A stretch of DNA of 64,000 nt from Nymphaea colorata. Taxonomy: Eukaryota; Streptophyta; Magnoliopsida; Nymphaeales; Nymphaeaceae. The DNA lies in assembly GCF_008831285.2 (NCBI RefSeq), contig NC_045138.2, positions 35,269,115 to 35,333,114 of the forward strand, written 5' to 3'. The translations under genes and the position numbers were made by a program. Positions 12,125 through 24,178 of the stretch are shown one piece after another. Position 1 is the stretch's first letter. The number at the start of each line of letters is the position of its first letter. Below the pieces are notes generated by a model. It did no database searches. It was not told the DNA's origin and saw only the letters and a program-made list of their open reading frames with translations.

Positions 12125-13214
12125 GATGTTCATGCTTCATAGTTTATACATATTAACTTAATAGTGTGCTTAAATTAATAAGTGTCTTTGTTACAGTTTT
12201 CATGATGCAGAGCACCATTATGACGATGAATGTTAATCGAGTGCATGCTTATTATGGTAATTTTTGTAATTAATGTTTTGTATTCTATGTTGACAAGCAC
12301 ATGTTAATTTTTATGAACATTTCTTTTTCATGTTAAATTACAAATGGACATTTCAAGCTACAACCATGAATTCTCTACTGACGTTATCATTTCTTTGCAT
12401 TTTTTTGTTGCTCTCAGATATGGGTGTGGCATCTTTGTATAATATCTTGTGCAGAGTCTTGAAGTTCATGTCAAACTTAAACTATGTTGAAAAGTATTTG
12501 TCATTATGACAGTTGATCATATTATGGGTTTGTTCAGTAAATATTATACAGTTCTTCACATTTGTAGAGAACCTTTAACACGAGAGAGAGAGGGACAAAT
12601 TTTGTGCAAAAATTGATACGATGTAATGTAATGATGGTTTGAATGTTGTACACCTCTGGTGCAGTAAGATGAGTTTGTTTTGATTCCTTCACATCCATAC
12701 TGTTGCTGACTTTCTTCTCATGTATAATACAACCAGAGGCAAGCCAGGAGAGGACCTCCTAGACATGCAAGGTCCACCTCATCCTCTTCTAGATCTCCAA
12801 GCCTACGTAAGGTCTGCTGCAAATTTTATTCTTTCGTTGAGCTTGGAATAGATTTTTCTAAACGTTATTGTCATTCCTCTCTGCACAAGTAATGACAATT
12901 ATATGCAAAGCCTTTATCTGAGCTACCATTTTCCTTTATTTTTTTAAGAAAATATTCTCCTATTCTTATAGATAATTTGAACTCTCCAGGGAAAACATGC
13001 AACTGATTCAGGAATTGAGCAAAGCTTCACAGGTTCAGAAGAGCTCAAGTTCACATCAAGATATGCACAGAGTTTTAAGACCCAATGCATTGCTTCTTAC
13101 CTAAAACAACAGTGGTCTTTTTCCATATCTTGTTTTAGATTTCTTGTTTAATACTATCTACTTTTTTCATGTGAGGCAGTAACACGAAAAAATTCGTCCT
13201 TTTTTCAATCATAC
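12125..13214. other. Non-coding 3' part of the hAT element
   Basis: AT-rich sequence between the transposase remnant and the right subterminal repeats. I see no conserved reading frame. Confidence 0.5.
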
Positions 13215-13408
13215 CAAGGCCCGACCCGGCCCATCCCAACGGCCTGAGGGACCAACAAAACGGGCCGGGCTGGGCCTTGGTATGGTGGACCTAGCCCAGC
13301 CCGGCCCATCAATATTATCGGGCAGACCCGGGTTTGGGCCTGACGGGCTGACCCGGGCCGGGTCTAAACGGGTCGGGCCGGCCCGGCCCGGCCCGATACC
13401 CACCCGTA
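13215..13408 (+). repeat. hAT right subterminal and terminal inverted repeat
   Basis: Dense GGCCCGG/CCGGGCC motifs ending in CGATACCCACCCGTA, whose complement pairs with the left terminus. The open minus-strand frame here (13209-13427) is a by-product of the GC-rich repeats. Confidence 0.85.
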
Positions 13409-13416
13409 GTGCACGG

Positions 13417-13694
13417 GTTGGCAACACAGCTTGGAAGTTTGTAACTTAGTGGTTGTCGGAGATGTTCCGGACTTTACTAAAGAAAAGTGCAAACAGTGAT
13501 AGAAAAGTGTAATGATGCTAAGGAATGGACTAGAGGCAAAACACCCGAAAGACAAGTAGCTGCGACATGACGAGTGCGTCAACCAGACGAACGGACGAAG
13601 GCTCAGTTCAAAAGAAATCAAGGGAATGGTTGTTGAACTTCTCTCGCTCGGAGCAAAGTCACTGAGGACAGTGACGATTTTGGTGGTGGGAGAG
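13417..13694 (+). other. Internal region of LTR element, right part, with polypurine tract
   Basis: Resumes the LTR-element interior after the second GTGCACGG copy. It ends in GGTGGTGGGAGAG (about 13682-13694), a purine-rich tract directly before the 3' LTR, the expected position of the plus-strand primer. No conserved coding sequence is visible. Confidence 0.7.
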
Positions 13695-14400
13695 TGTTGC
13701 TGGTCGACTATGTCTGGCCCGGCCAAGCTAGTAGAAGGATATGCTACTTGGTCAGCTTAGGCACAGCTCGGGAAGCATGTGGGATCAATCAGACGTCAAG
13801 TCAAGCAAAAAGCAATGCACGTGGAATGTGCATCGCGGTGGTGCAGTGACGAAGCGAATCAATGCATCAAGGTGAACAGTCTCTTTGGAAGTGCAAGTCA
13901 GTCGTTGGGGAATCCAGTGAGTTCCCTACGCGTAGTATTTGGATGCACAAGGGGGTGCGCGTGGGTTAGAGGCAATTCCCCCAGTGGACGCATACGCTGC
14001 GTTCCACAACCGCGTAGTCACGCGGGGGTGAGCATGTGAATGCTCATCGTCGAGTAGGGTGATGGTCGGCCGCCTTACTTAATGACATATGTCGTCAACT
14101 AGCTTCGGCAGGGGACTTCCTCCCAAGGGAAGTCTATCCCTACCCAGATTTTGTATGGATGTAGATAGACACTTGAAGGAATGGCGACGTTCTGACAGGG
14201 CCTTATGGCCACGGCTTGCCGATGGCCGACAATGGGATAAATCTGGGTGATGGTGTGCCGAGTGCATAGCACTTGTCGTCTAGTCCACAGTCCTAAAGAA
14301 AAGGTAAATGCTTCCACTAGTTTAAGAGAGAGTCGGCTGGCCGAAGGCTTTGGGAAACGCCTTCGACGCCGCGCGAGCTCGAGAAACTTGACCCGTGACA
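13695..14400 (+). repeat. 3' LTR
   Basis: Partner of 6667-7379: starts TGTTGCTGGTC, ends ACCCGTGACA, and is followed by the second GAGAA at 14401-14405. Confidence 0.92.
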
Positions 14401-14405
14401 GAGAA

Positions 14406-15500
14406 CGGCCTTCATAAAAAAGTGATAGCAAAAACCAAAGAGAAATCTTTCTGCAAAATCAATAAAAAAGATAACAGCCCAACAAAAGTTGATGCAAAAA
14501 TTTGAGCAACCAATATATACAACACACAAAAGCGACCTTGCCGCCCAATGGAAGGATGGTATACTCTTCCTAATCTTGGTCGACGTTGGTACCACTTTTA
14601 AATGACTGACATGTTCATTGTTGTGCCTAGCGTGGTTTTTCCAACTTTTACCTCAATTCGCCGTTGGTTTCTCACTGTCCGAAATACCAGCAGTCACGAG
14701 CGGGAACAGAACCCCTTAGGTGGATACCCGGCAATAAAATCACGAAAGGACATGCCATTTCTGAGTTTGTCAGATAGAGATGCATGCAGAGAGGAGGAAG
14801 GAAAATTAGATGTGCTAGAAGCAAAAGATTTCGCTGCCCGCAACAGTGGCCAGCCACCACATGTATGTACACGTCTTCCTGATTCTCTCTCTCTTCCCCC
14901 TCCCCGACTCGAGCTCGAGTCGCGTTTCTGTAAAAGTAGAAAACTGAAAAGAAAGAAAATGATTGTCCAGTCCCTCATGGATGTTGCGTAGGATACGAGC
15001 GGGAACGACTGTCTGCCTGATGTTTGTCTCATCTGCACTGCTATTGGCTGCGGAAGTCGTCTTGTTGCGTGTCTGGACGGCTGGGCATAGCCGCTGCCGT
15101 GGATGGTGCCCAACTGGTCGGGTCATGAGAGGTACCGTACATTGCCTCGTAGACGAGCCTGTTAATCGGCCATGGGTGCCGAGCAACCCTTCACAGTCGG
15201 TGCAGCACCGCTAGCTCACTGGCACAAGCAAGCCAACTGAGTGGATCGTCACCGGATAAAACTCCGACAAGCCATCGCCTGAATCCCCTCCACGAGCACG
15301 TTACTTCTCAACTGCTACCAGATTGAACCGGTTCCACATGATCCTTTATTGCCAAATCAGGCAAACAGTGTCGAAGTGTCACTTCACGAGAAAAGGAGCC
15401 CATCCGAACGGCCGGACGCCTATGCCAATGCCCAATATCGTGCAACGGTGTACGTGGGTTCGGGGAACTGGTGACTCCCGGTACGGCGTAAGCCTTGTAG
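14406..15500. other. Intergenic, upstream of the GST gene
   Basis: Several overlapping open frames occur on both strands (for example 14694-15113 -), but none resembles a known protein. They lie in moderately GC-rich DNA where stops are rarer. Confidence 0.5.
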
Positions 15501-15510
15501 AGGCGGAGCT

Positions 15511-16496
<986 letters not shown>

Positions 16497-18371
16497 GCAC
16501 GGCCGACCATCCTCTGCTCGCTTCAGTTGTTTAGTTTTATCTACTGTCTGCATGGCCTGTGTCCACAACCTTCCCAGCTTGTTACTTCGAACTAGCTAGT
16601 CATCTTGTGGTATTACTGTCTAGCTGTATCAGGAACCAGTAGCTTCTGATACGCCTGTTTTAACTCGAGTGTCCCATCTACATTTGAACTACTTATGTCT
16701 GGTTTTCAACTACTGCGAACTAGCTAGCGGCTGGACGACGAAGGTATAATATAATCTCTGGATAAGCGGCTTCCTTTTCGGAACATATTTGTCAATTTAC
16801 CGGAATGGGGTTTCAGATTTATCCATCTCTCACTAGCGATTTCAGCTGGCCCCCGTTCATCTCGCAACGTTACGTAGTGATACTAAAGAAAAGTAATAAC
16901 GACCTCTCCGAAGACGCTGGCTTCTTCTTCTCATTAAACGAACATAAATGTACAGGGCAGGGCCAACAGTACTGGGACGCCATGTGTTTCCTCCCATGCT
17001 TTACTGATTGCTAGATCAACCCCAAATTAGTCTCGTGAGAGAAGTTCTATCTTCTTTCTCAGCCCCATGCTGGCTAGCAAAGTTTGGCTAGACCTAGAGA
17101 AATGAATCGGACTCTGGCCACGAAGGATGAAACAAACAAGCCACGTGGCTTTATTGCCGCCTACACGCTCCTATCCTTTTGTGACATTCTTTGTAAGGCA
17201 AACAATTTGTGATCTTTTCTCTGCTCAATTTTTCTGGAAAAGTAAAGATTGTGAATCTCGTCCCATGCGGATTTTAAGAAGCCCTGACCGAATCTGGCGT
17301 TCTTAAACCTTAATTTTGCTAATTACTTGAATTTGGTTCTTTAATGTTCTTCTCCAAATGCTTGCTAACCATATTTTCGAAACAGTACGTAATAAAAGAG
17401 TGAAAACCTTTTTGCCTACAATTTATACTGATCTACAGAGTATCACCCTCCAAAATTTGCACGGAGAAGATTAATCTTGCAGGTCATCGACAGTATTTTG
17501 GGCTCCAAATTCCCCCGTTTTGTTGGACTGATTCACTCACTTTGAGTATGGTCTTCTCTTTGTGTCTTTTGCCTCAGAATGTTGGGTCGGGTTTGTTGAT
17601 TCAGCATGGTCTCTTTGTATATCTCTTTTGTTCATCCATTCACCCTGTTTTTTGTACAGCTCTTTTTTTTATTAATAAAGGTTAGGGAGACCCATTTGGC
17701 CGCAGATTTGCATCGGAAAGCACAACCCCTTTTTAAGCTGGGGCAAAGCATGCAAATTATGCAACATCAGGTTATGGTAAAAGAGAAACGCCTGGCGTTG
17801 AACTATTCACTTCCTTGAGCCTGAGGGTTCTTATGCCCTACCATCTACTTGATGGACGGAGCCCATGCTGGCTAAAGTGTAGTCGATTCTTGCGTTGACC
17901 ATTGAGCTCAGTGGTCGACACTTCCTAGCCTCCTTCGTCTCTTTGTGAGGGACGTTTTGTCCTTTTACCAGCCACATGGGAGGCCTTCTTTGTCTTGGTC
18001 TTTTTAGAACGGTGACTTTTTGTCATGTTTTTTCCACCTTGTAGGGGAAAAGGTTTTTACTAATAAAGATAATTTCTTTCATTTTAAAATCCGACCATTT
18101 AGTTCAATGATCGGGCGTGTGCATTAAATGTGCCTTGCCTGTAGGGGCAAACATGGGTATGCAAGTTACAACTTCCAAGTTAAGGGATGTCAAAAGTTTT
18201 CATACACCCCAAGGCACAACCTCTTTGTAGCTTTGATTGGTAATTTTTTGTTCACATTAAAATCAGAATATAAAACCGAAATTTTTCAAGAACTTAGCCT
18301 TCTGATAAATGAGTTAAACCGTGCCTAAAAGTTTTCAAGCATGATATATCTTATGGTTCAAAATTTGGTTT
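16497..18371. other. Intergenic
   Basis: 3' UTR of the GST gene followed by AT-rich sequence without a recognisable gene. Frames of 60-70 codons show no homology. Confidence 0.5.
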
Positions 18372-19690
18372 ATGTACCAATTCTCCCAAAACGATTTGGG
18401 CCTTGTTCCGGACAAATACGCTTCTTCTTCTCTGGAGCATGCGTGCGCTGGCTTAATCAATTTGGAAATGGGCAAGAAGCTGAACGAGCGGGCGAATGAT
18501 ACTTATGTGACCACTTTGAGGGATAACCACCAGTTGTTCGTTAAAATTCCGCAGCGGCATATCGTTTCGTCGAATGCCCTGATGCCTGTCTATCCGTCGA
18601 ACAAACAGTGGGAAGTGGCATCACTTCTCTACCAAGAAATTAGATTGTTCTGGTGGAAGCGTTTTGCTTGCTTTGTGGTTGTGCAGGCCATCTTCTGGAG
18701 GGTCAACTGAAGCATGGCATTGCTCATAAAATTGGAATGAAATAAACATTTCAGTAGGGAATTCTCCTCTCTATGTAGGCCAAGTGCAATGGTTTGGATG
18801 ATGCCTACCATGACTTATGTAGGATGCTTCAGAGAGACACAGTTATTTGGATCACAATGATTTGTACATGCATCCAATTGGAATTGTTCCATGAAGTCAT
18901 CAAACATTTTCATAAGATGACTTTAAGATCGACTGTGGTGATTGTCCTTCATACATCCGATCACCTGGAGGAGTTGGAGCAGGGGAGATCTGTTCGTGAA
19001 TGGTCGGTGAACCATGGGTATGAGCTTGATGATACGTAGTAACATTCTGATAACAATTTACGGGAGATGCGGATGTCTGATTCAGTCAAGAAGCATTTGA
19101 TCAGAGGATGAAGCTGGATTTGGTCGCACCGCATGCTCTGACCAACGCATGTGCCTGTGGTGGATATAACCTTGAAGGAATCCAGAATCAAGTAGATGAA
19201 AATGGGACCCGGTTCTGTCACAATCCACAAACGGCGAAGAGCGTGGACGATGATAGTAGAAAAGTTGGGTTCGAAAAATGGTCTCCTCATTTGCAATTTG
19301 ATCATTGAAACACATGCAAAATGTGGCAGTGCACTGGACGTTGTCACAATATTTGAAATCACCAATGTGATTGGTTCATGTCTTCATTTCAAGAGTTGGT
19401 CATGATGGGGATGTTCCATTCATTAATGATATGACTGGGATGTAGTCGACGAGTGGGGATATAAAGTACTTCTTCCACGTACAACTATGGTTTATGCATA
19501 TGGAATGCATGGTCTCGGGAAGAAGGCGAAACTTTCATAAAGATGGAGGAAATCGGTGGAAAACTTGAGATATACATGCTTGTAGCGATGCTGATTAATT
19601 TGGTGGATGAAGGTTTGGGATTGTTAAATCGAATGCCAAAATGAGATCAACTCCCTCCAAAGCTAGTGACACTGACAGCCTCCGAACCAA
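18372..19690 (+). pseudogene. Degenerate pentatricopeptide repeat (PPR) gene
   Basis: Broken stretches in several plus-strand frames resemble plant organelle-targeted PPR proteins. 18372-18530 contains LVPDKYASSSLEHACAGL and LEMGKKLNERAN; 18780-18960 contains GLDDAYHDLCRML, RDTVIWITMICTCIQL and HEVIKHFHKM; 19270-19370 contains LLICNLIIETHAKCGSALD; 19490-19560 recalls the YGMHGLGKEA motif. These are characteristic phrases of P/PLS-type repeats (LVPDxYTFxxVLxAC, NxLIxMYAKCG, YGxHGxG). Frameshifts and stops separate them and no start or transit peptide is visible. I infer an old duplicate of a PPR gene. The class and RNA target cannot be told. Confidence 0.72.
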
Positions 19691-21468
19691 ATCTATTTGT
19701 AGTCAAATGTATTCAGGAATAGAATAGGTTGAAAAACCCGCTGTTTTCTTCCAACCAACCTTTGTCCGCAAATGTGTATGTGACTCCTAGTTTCTAACCT
19801 AGACAGACATTATCGCAGCGGCAGTGCGCTGCTCATGTCTAACCTAAACGTCGGTGTCAATAAGGTTGCCATAATTGTGACGCCCCATGGGATCATATAG
19901 CCACTCATGAAGGGTGTAAAACAGCAGCACAAAATTGAAGTTCCTTCCGGCACACGTGAAACCATGGCGAATCATCACGATGTCCCAGGCAGAGAGAACC
20001 AATCACCATCATCATCAAGATTTGAGACCTCAAGAAGTTAGTGTGTTCGTTGTGCTATATGGAACACAACCCGATATATGTCAAATCATAGGCACCTTCC
20101 CTTCTTTTGTCGGCAATTATGCGCCTAGATTACCAGGTCGAGGTTAATTCCATATCTTCATTGTTAGAACAAGCCCGCAGGCCATACAAACGCCTTTAAC
20201 ATGAAAGGAAGCGCCAACCATCTACCCAGTTCAAGAAGATTTACATTGTTTCCTAATGTATGAAATGCATAAACTAGGACACCAAAAGAAATAATCAAAT
20301 GAAAAACTCAGCGAAAAGAAGAGCAAATAGCACTTTCAAATGACAAATTACCCAATAAGTTGTAGTTCTACAGCGCGGAGAGTAGATATTACTGAATTGC
20401 GTCCAGCTGTGCTGGTTCTCCCCATTTTCCAGTCCCCAGAGACATGGTAAAATATCCACTTCTTGTGCAGATAAAAGATTATTCCCATTGGAAGTGACAT
20501 AAGAAGAGGGACAACAATAGCAGAGAGCTAACGAAGATAAACCTAAAGTGAATTGCAAGAACCATATTTCCAAAGCCCCATGAAGACATCAGACCCGTCT
20601 ACTAGGAAGATAACCTTAAAGGTATTCTCCAAATCAAACTGCAACACAACCACCGAGTACATAACAGAACTAAAATTTATTTGTTCGTAACCAGCAAGAG
20701 CAAATAGGGCACTCAAAAAGGGATAACAGAGCACATTCTATAAGCATAAAGACAGCCCTCCGCTTCAATAAATAAGGTAAAGAATTTCAAAACAGTAAAA
20801 CAGAGGCTTGTAATAGTATAAAATTAGATTTGAGGCCAAAAAAGAGAAACCTAAAGTAAGCAATGTGCCAAGACCTCACGAACTGGACTGACAGTGAAGA
20901 CTGAAAAAAGATCTGATGACCCAGTGCTTGGACAGCTTAACACAAACAAGCAAATGAACTTGAAATACATTCAGATACTACTTACTACTTTCACTTACTG
21001 CTTTCATTTTAAGAGTATTCAATGTTGGTATATTGTTTCCTGAACTCTAATATATTTAAAAAAAATTAGGAATATATGAGACGTCATGTGATGAAAATTA
21101 AGACAGATATATAGAGTAGCAAAAAAAAATTCCCCATGTTCAGTGCAGATTGTCATGTCCATGAATTTTTTTTGTGCTCAATACTCTTCCAGATTTAAGA
21201 GAAAAAAAAAAAACATCCAGCAAATTAAGTTTTATAAAAACCCTAAAAACGTTCTCTCCCTTTTCCCCATCTTCAACTTTTTTGTCACCAGGCAAGAGAA
21301 AAGTTCAGTTGTGTCTGATTACCTCAAACAAGTTGCCATTGATGGAATTTGTCACGGTCGAGCACTTCAGTCCATGCACTGACAAGATTTACTATTCCTG
21401 AAAGAGCGCAAAATCACACTAAGAAACATACACCATTTCTACTTTGCATCTTCATCTGTAATAAATTT
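19691..21468. other. Intergenic and probable 3' UTR of the GT47 gene
   Basis: No recognisable gene. The part nearest 21468 is likely 3' UTR of the minus-strand glycosyltransferase. Open frames (20295-20573 -, 21143-21382 +) have no domain signature. Confidence 0.5.
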
Positions 21469-24178
21469 TCATGGCATTTGAACCATAGATCTTCTAAACC
21501 GGTTGCTCCTGTTGAGCTTCAATCTGATTGATGGAACTTTACGTGATACTGCTTTCCAAATCATTTGAACAGCATCATCACCCTGGGATGGGTATTGATA
21601 CTCAAAATGGTGCTCAATTTCCTTTAACCTTTCCCACATTTTCATCCATTCTTCCTTTGTGATGCTTCTAACTAATTTAATGAGAAAGCCTTCTTTAAGA
21701 GCATCAGATGTACGGACAAAAATGCAGAATTCTGAGTAGTCAAGGACGTCTTCATAAGGGAGCTCAATTTCATCGCTAATAATAACAGGCACACAATGGC
21801 TGGCAATAGCATCAAACAGACGATTGGAGGATGGTGTGTCACCAGCAATGTTCAAACAGAATTTGGAAGAATGCATTCCTTTAGTTGCTTGATTTATCCC
21901 ACCTCCACGTATGCTGCCAAAAGAAAAGTGCACATCCTTCTCATCTTTAAGAATATAGTATAGCTCCTGTCGAATATATCCACCCTGACAATAAATAGAA
22001 AGCAAAATGATTGATTATTGAATCAAAAGCAGTAAACACAATGGAAATGCACTAAAAGAAAGCAACCTGGAAGGTTGTCTGGATGAATATTCTTTTCATG
22101 GGCACAACAAAGAATACCAGCAGCAAAATTTTGCTTTGATTAGGATCTTGAAGAAAGACCCTTAAGTCAAAAATTTTCCTGCAAGTCCTCACAACTAAGC
22201 ATGATTTGGTTGTAAAAATTCATTTTTAGGAATCATAAGCATCTGATTTCATGCAATGACCAGAGATGATGAGTAATAAGAGGACCCTTTAATAGTTTGT
22301 CATCCAAAAATTTTCAGCATCATGCAAAGAGGATCATTCAGTTTCAAATGATCAAAAACAAAACCTAACTAAAACCAACAGAATGGACATTTGTGCTATT
22401 CTTCATGTCCCATTGTATCATCAAACTTCCAAAAACAATCCGTGCTCATTGCTGAGAGATTACAGCAGCCCTTTTTTCTACTTAGGGAGGAAGTGTACAA
22501 TTCAAATTAGAAATGATGCACGTTTATTATTGGAAGCCTGTCAGAAGATAACTTCAAAATATGTTTCATAAGAATTGAGAAAATAGTTACATCTATTGAA
22601 ATCCTATGTGAAGACCATTTTAACATACCAAGTGTCGGTCATTAACTAGGAGCACCTAAAAGAAACGACTTAAGCACCCAAGAGACCAGAAATGCATAAC
22701 AATTTGTACTTATCAAGCAGATGATCCGCTATATTCAATCCTGCAAAAGTTATGGAGATTCAATTCAGCAACAGTACAATTTCTTGTGAACTTTCAGACC
22801 TCAGTTTTGGAATAAGGACAGCTATAAGCAGCAATTTTACTTAAAGTAGTGCACTATTTACTTGGCACAAAAGGTCAATAATGTATATTCTGTTAAATGA
22901 AAAAAATGTCAGTCCTAATTTTGAGAACACTTGTAACAAAGTGAAATTGCAGTGCAAACTTGCTGTAACAAAGTGAAATTGTACGTAGCAACTTTCATTG
23001 AACATCAAGAATATCCAAACTCACTTTCAGATCATTAAGTGCTAATGCGGACTTGAGCGATCATGTATTCAATTTAAAGAAGATGTGATGAAAAGACATA
23101 TTTAATGGCAATTCTGCATTTAAATTGTTAAAAAGGAAACATTACATGAACCTCTAGTGCACTAAAACAGAATGGAAACAATGTTGCTACTCACATCTTT
23201 GCGGTAAATTGCTCCTTGAAAATACAGCAAGATAGGCCGGCTATCAAAGGTGGACGAATCATTATCATAATTTCTGATGACATGCTTGTAAGGAGCAATA
23301 ATATCCTTGTCTATGTTTGCTACATTCGGAGGATACCTTCCAAAGTCAGAAAGTATAAACATGCATGGCCACAACTTCATCCTTGCGTCCAGCATACTGT
23401 TTGGGTGATGTGCAAGTATCACATGATCACGTCCACCTGATCTCTTCCATTCGTGCTGCACTCTTAGATAAGCTACCAGTTTATCCTGTAATGCCCTATT
23501 CAAGCTTACTTTTTCTTTCGGGTTCACCTTTGAATACCGATTATAACTCAATGAAGAGAAAAATGGAACAAATATGATATCAGCCTTACTGGAATTGTCA
23601 ACTCTTACAGCATTACAAGGGCCTCTTCTGTTAGAAAACCTAGATGATAAAAGATCCAAAGTAAGCCAATATTCTGTACTATGTTGAAGATTTAATCCAC
23701 CAGGATAATCTGGAACTCCGTTCGAGATATCAGGCCAAACGCTGTCTGTCCCTTTCCAGCCTAGCAAACCAAAATGAAATTCAGAAGGCAGGTCATACAT
23801 AAAAACTTTCAGAGTCGTCTTGTTAGGCTCACAAGCGCTGGGTTGTTCTTTAACTTCGTCCTGGATGGTTGCTATTGTAGGCGGCGATTCATGATGCTCT
23901 TTGCTAAGGTCCCTCGGTGTTGATTTAAAATTGTCAACTACAGAGAAGAGCTTTTTGTCAGGCAGAAAACCGTGTTCAATGAAATGCGGGGATCCTGCTG
24001 ATTGGAGGAAAAAGAACCACGAGAAGACGAAGACAAACACAGACACAGTGAAGAGGCAGAACAAGTATCTCCTTCTTTCAAATCCAACTGAATGTGGAAT
24101 CCGGCCATCACCCATTGCAGTATTGCATACGATACGAAATAAATTTCTACTGATACATGAAGAAATAGATATGCCCAA
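21469..24178 (-). CDS. ARAD1-like GT47 (exostosin-family) glycosyltransferase
   Basis: Golgi type II membrane glycosyltransferase of the plant GT47 family, probably acting on cell-wall pectin; the closest recognised group is the putative arabinosyltransferase ARAD1. Exon 1 is 24178-23195 and exon 2 is 21984-21469 on the minus strand, joined in phase 0 over a 1.2-kb intron, giving 499 residues. A short cytoplasmic tail is followed by one membrane anchor (about residues 38-58, LFCLFTVSVFVFVFSWFFFL) and a stem. The exostosin domain runs from about residue 120 (VFMYDLPSEFHFGLLGW, YPGGLNLQHSTEYWLTLDLL, IIFVPFFSSLSYNRYSKVNP, ILAHHPNSMLDAR) across the splice (YFQGAIYRKD joined to GGYIRQELYY) to SSNRLFDAIASHCVPVIISDEIELPYEDVLDY, the sugar-nucleotide binding part. 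A second in-frame Met at residue 22 (MGDGRIPHS) could be the real start, giving 478 residues. No break is seen. Confidence 0.9.

Larger units (their letters stand above)
7708..13408 (+). mobile_element. hAT-superfamily DNA transposon nested in the LTR element
   Basis: The left end reads TAGGCCTGGGCGTCGGGCC; the right end, reverse-complemented, reads TACGGGTGGGTATCGGGCC. They match at most positions and continue into subterminal GGCCCGG-rich repeats on both sides (about 7711-7850 and 13215-13400). A perfect 8-bp duplication GTGCACGG flanks the element. Inside are a broken hAT transposase on the plus strand (10188-12124), exons copied from a TRF4/PAPD5-like gene (8592-9559) and a casein kinase 1 exon fragment (9676-9740). 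The coding capacity is lost, so the element is defective, but its ends may still be usable by another hAT transposase. At 5.7 kb it is longer than a typical autonomous plant hAT, consistent with the captured DNA. Confidence 0.93.
6667..14400 (+). mobile_element. Non-autonomous LTR retrotransposon (TRIM/LARD-like) carrying a nested hAT
   Basis: Two direct repeats of about 710 bp (6667-7379 and 13695-14400) start TGTTGC and end GTGACA, so they keep the TG...CA termini. A primer-binding site TGGTATCAGAGC complementary to initiator tRNA-Met lies two bases after the left repeat, and a purine-rich tract lies directly before the right one. The whole unit is flanked by GAGAA on both sides. Without the 5.7-kb hAT insertion the internal region is only about 0.6 kb and shows no gag, protease, reverse transcriptase or integrase, so the element must have been moved by proteins made elsewhere. 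In the roughly 290 bases from 6791 I count about 20 substitutions between LTRs, mostly transitions, so it is not a recent insertion. Confidence 0.93.

Noticed and set aside
13209-13726. Minus-strand frames of 72 and 120 codons
   Set aside because: They lie in the GC-rich hAT end and the LTR-element interior and have no homology; the few stops reflect composition.
14694-15186. Overlapping minus-strand frames of 139 and 123 codons and plus-strand frame 14602-14991
   Set aside because: Mutually overlapping on both strands, no domain, no splice continuity.
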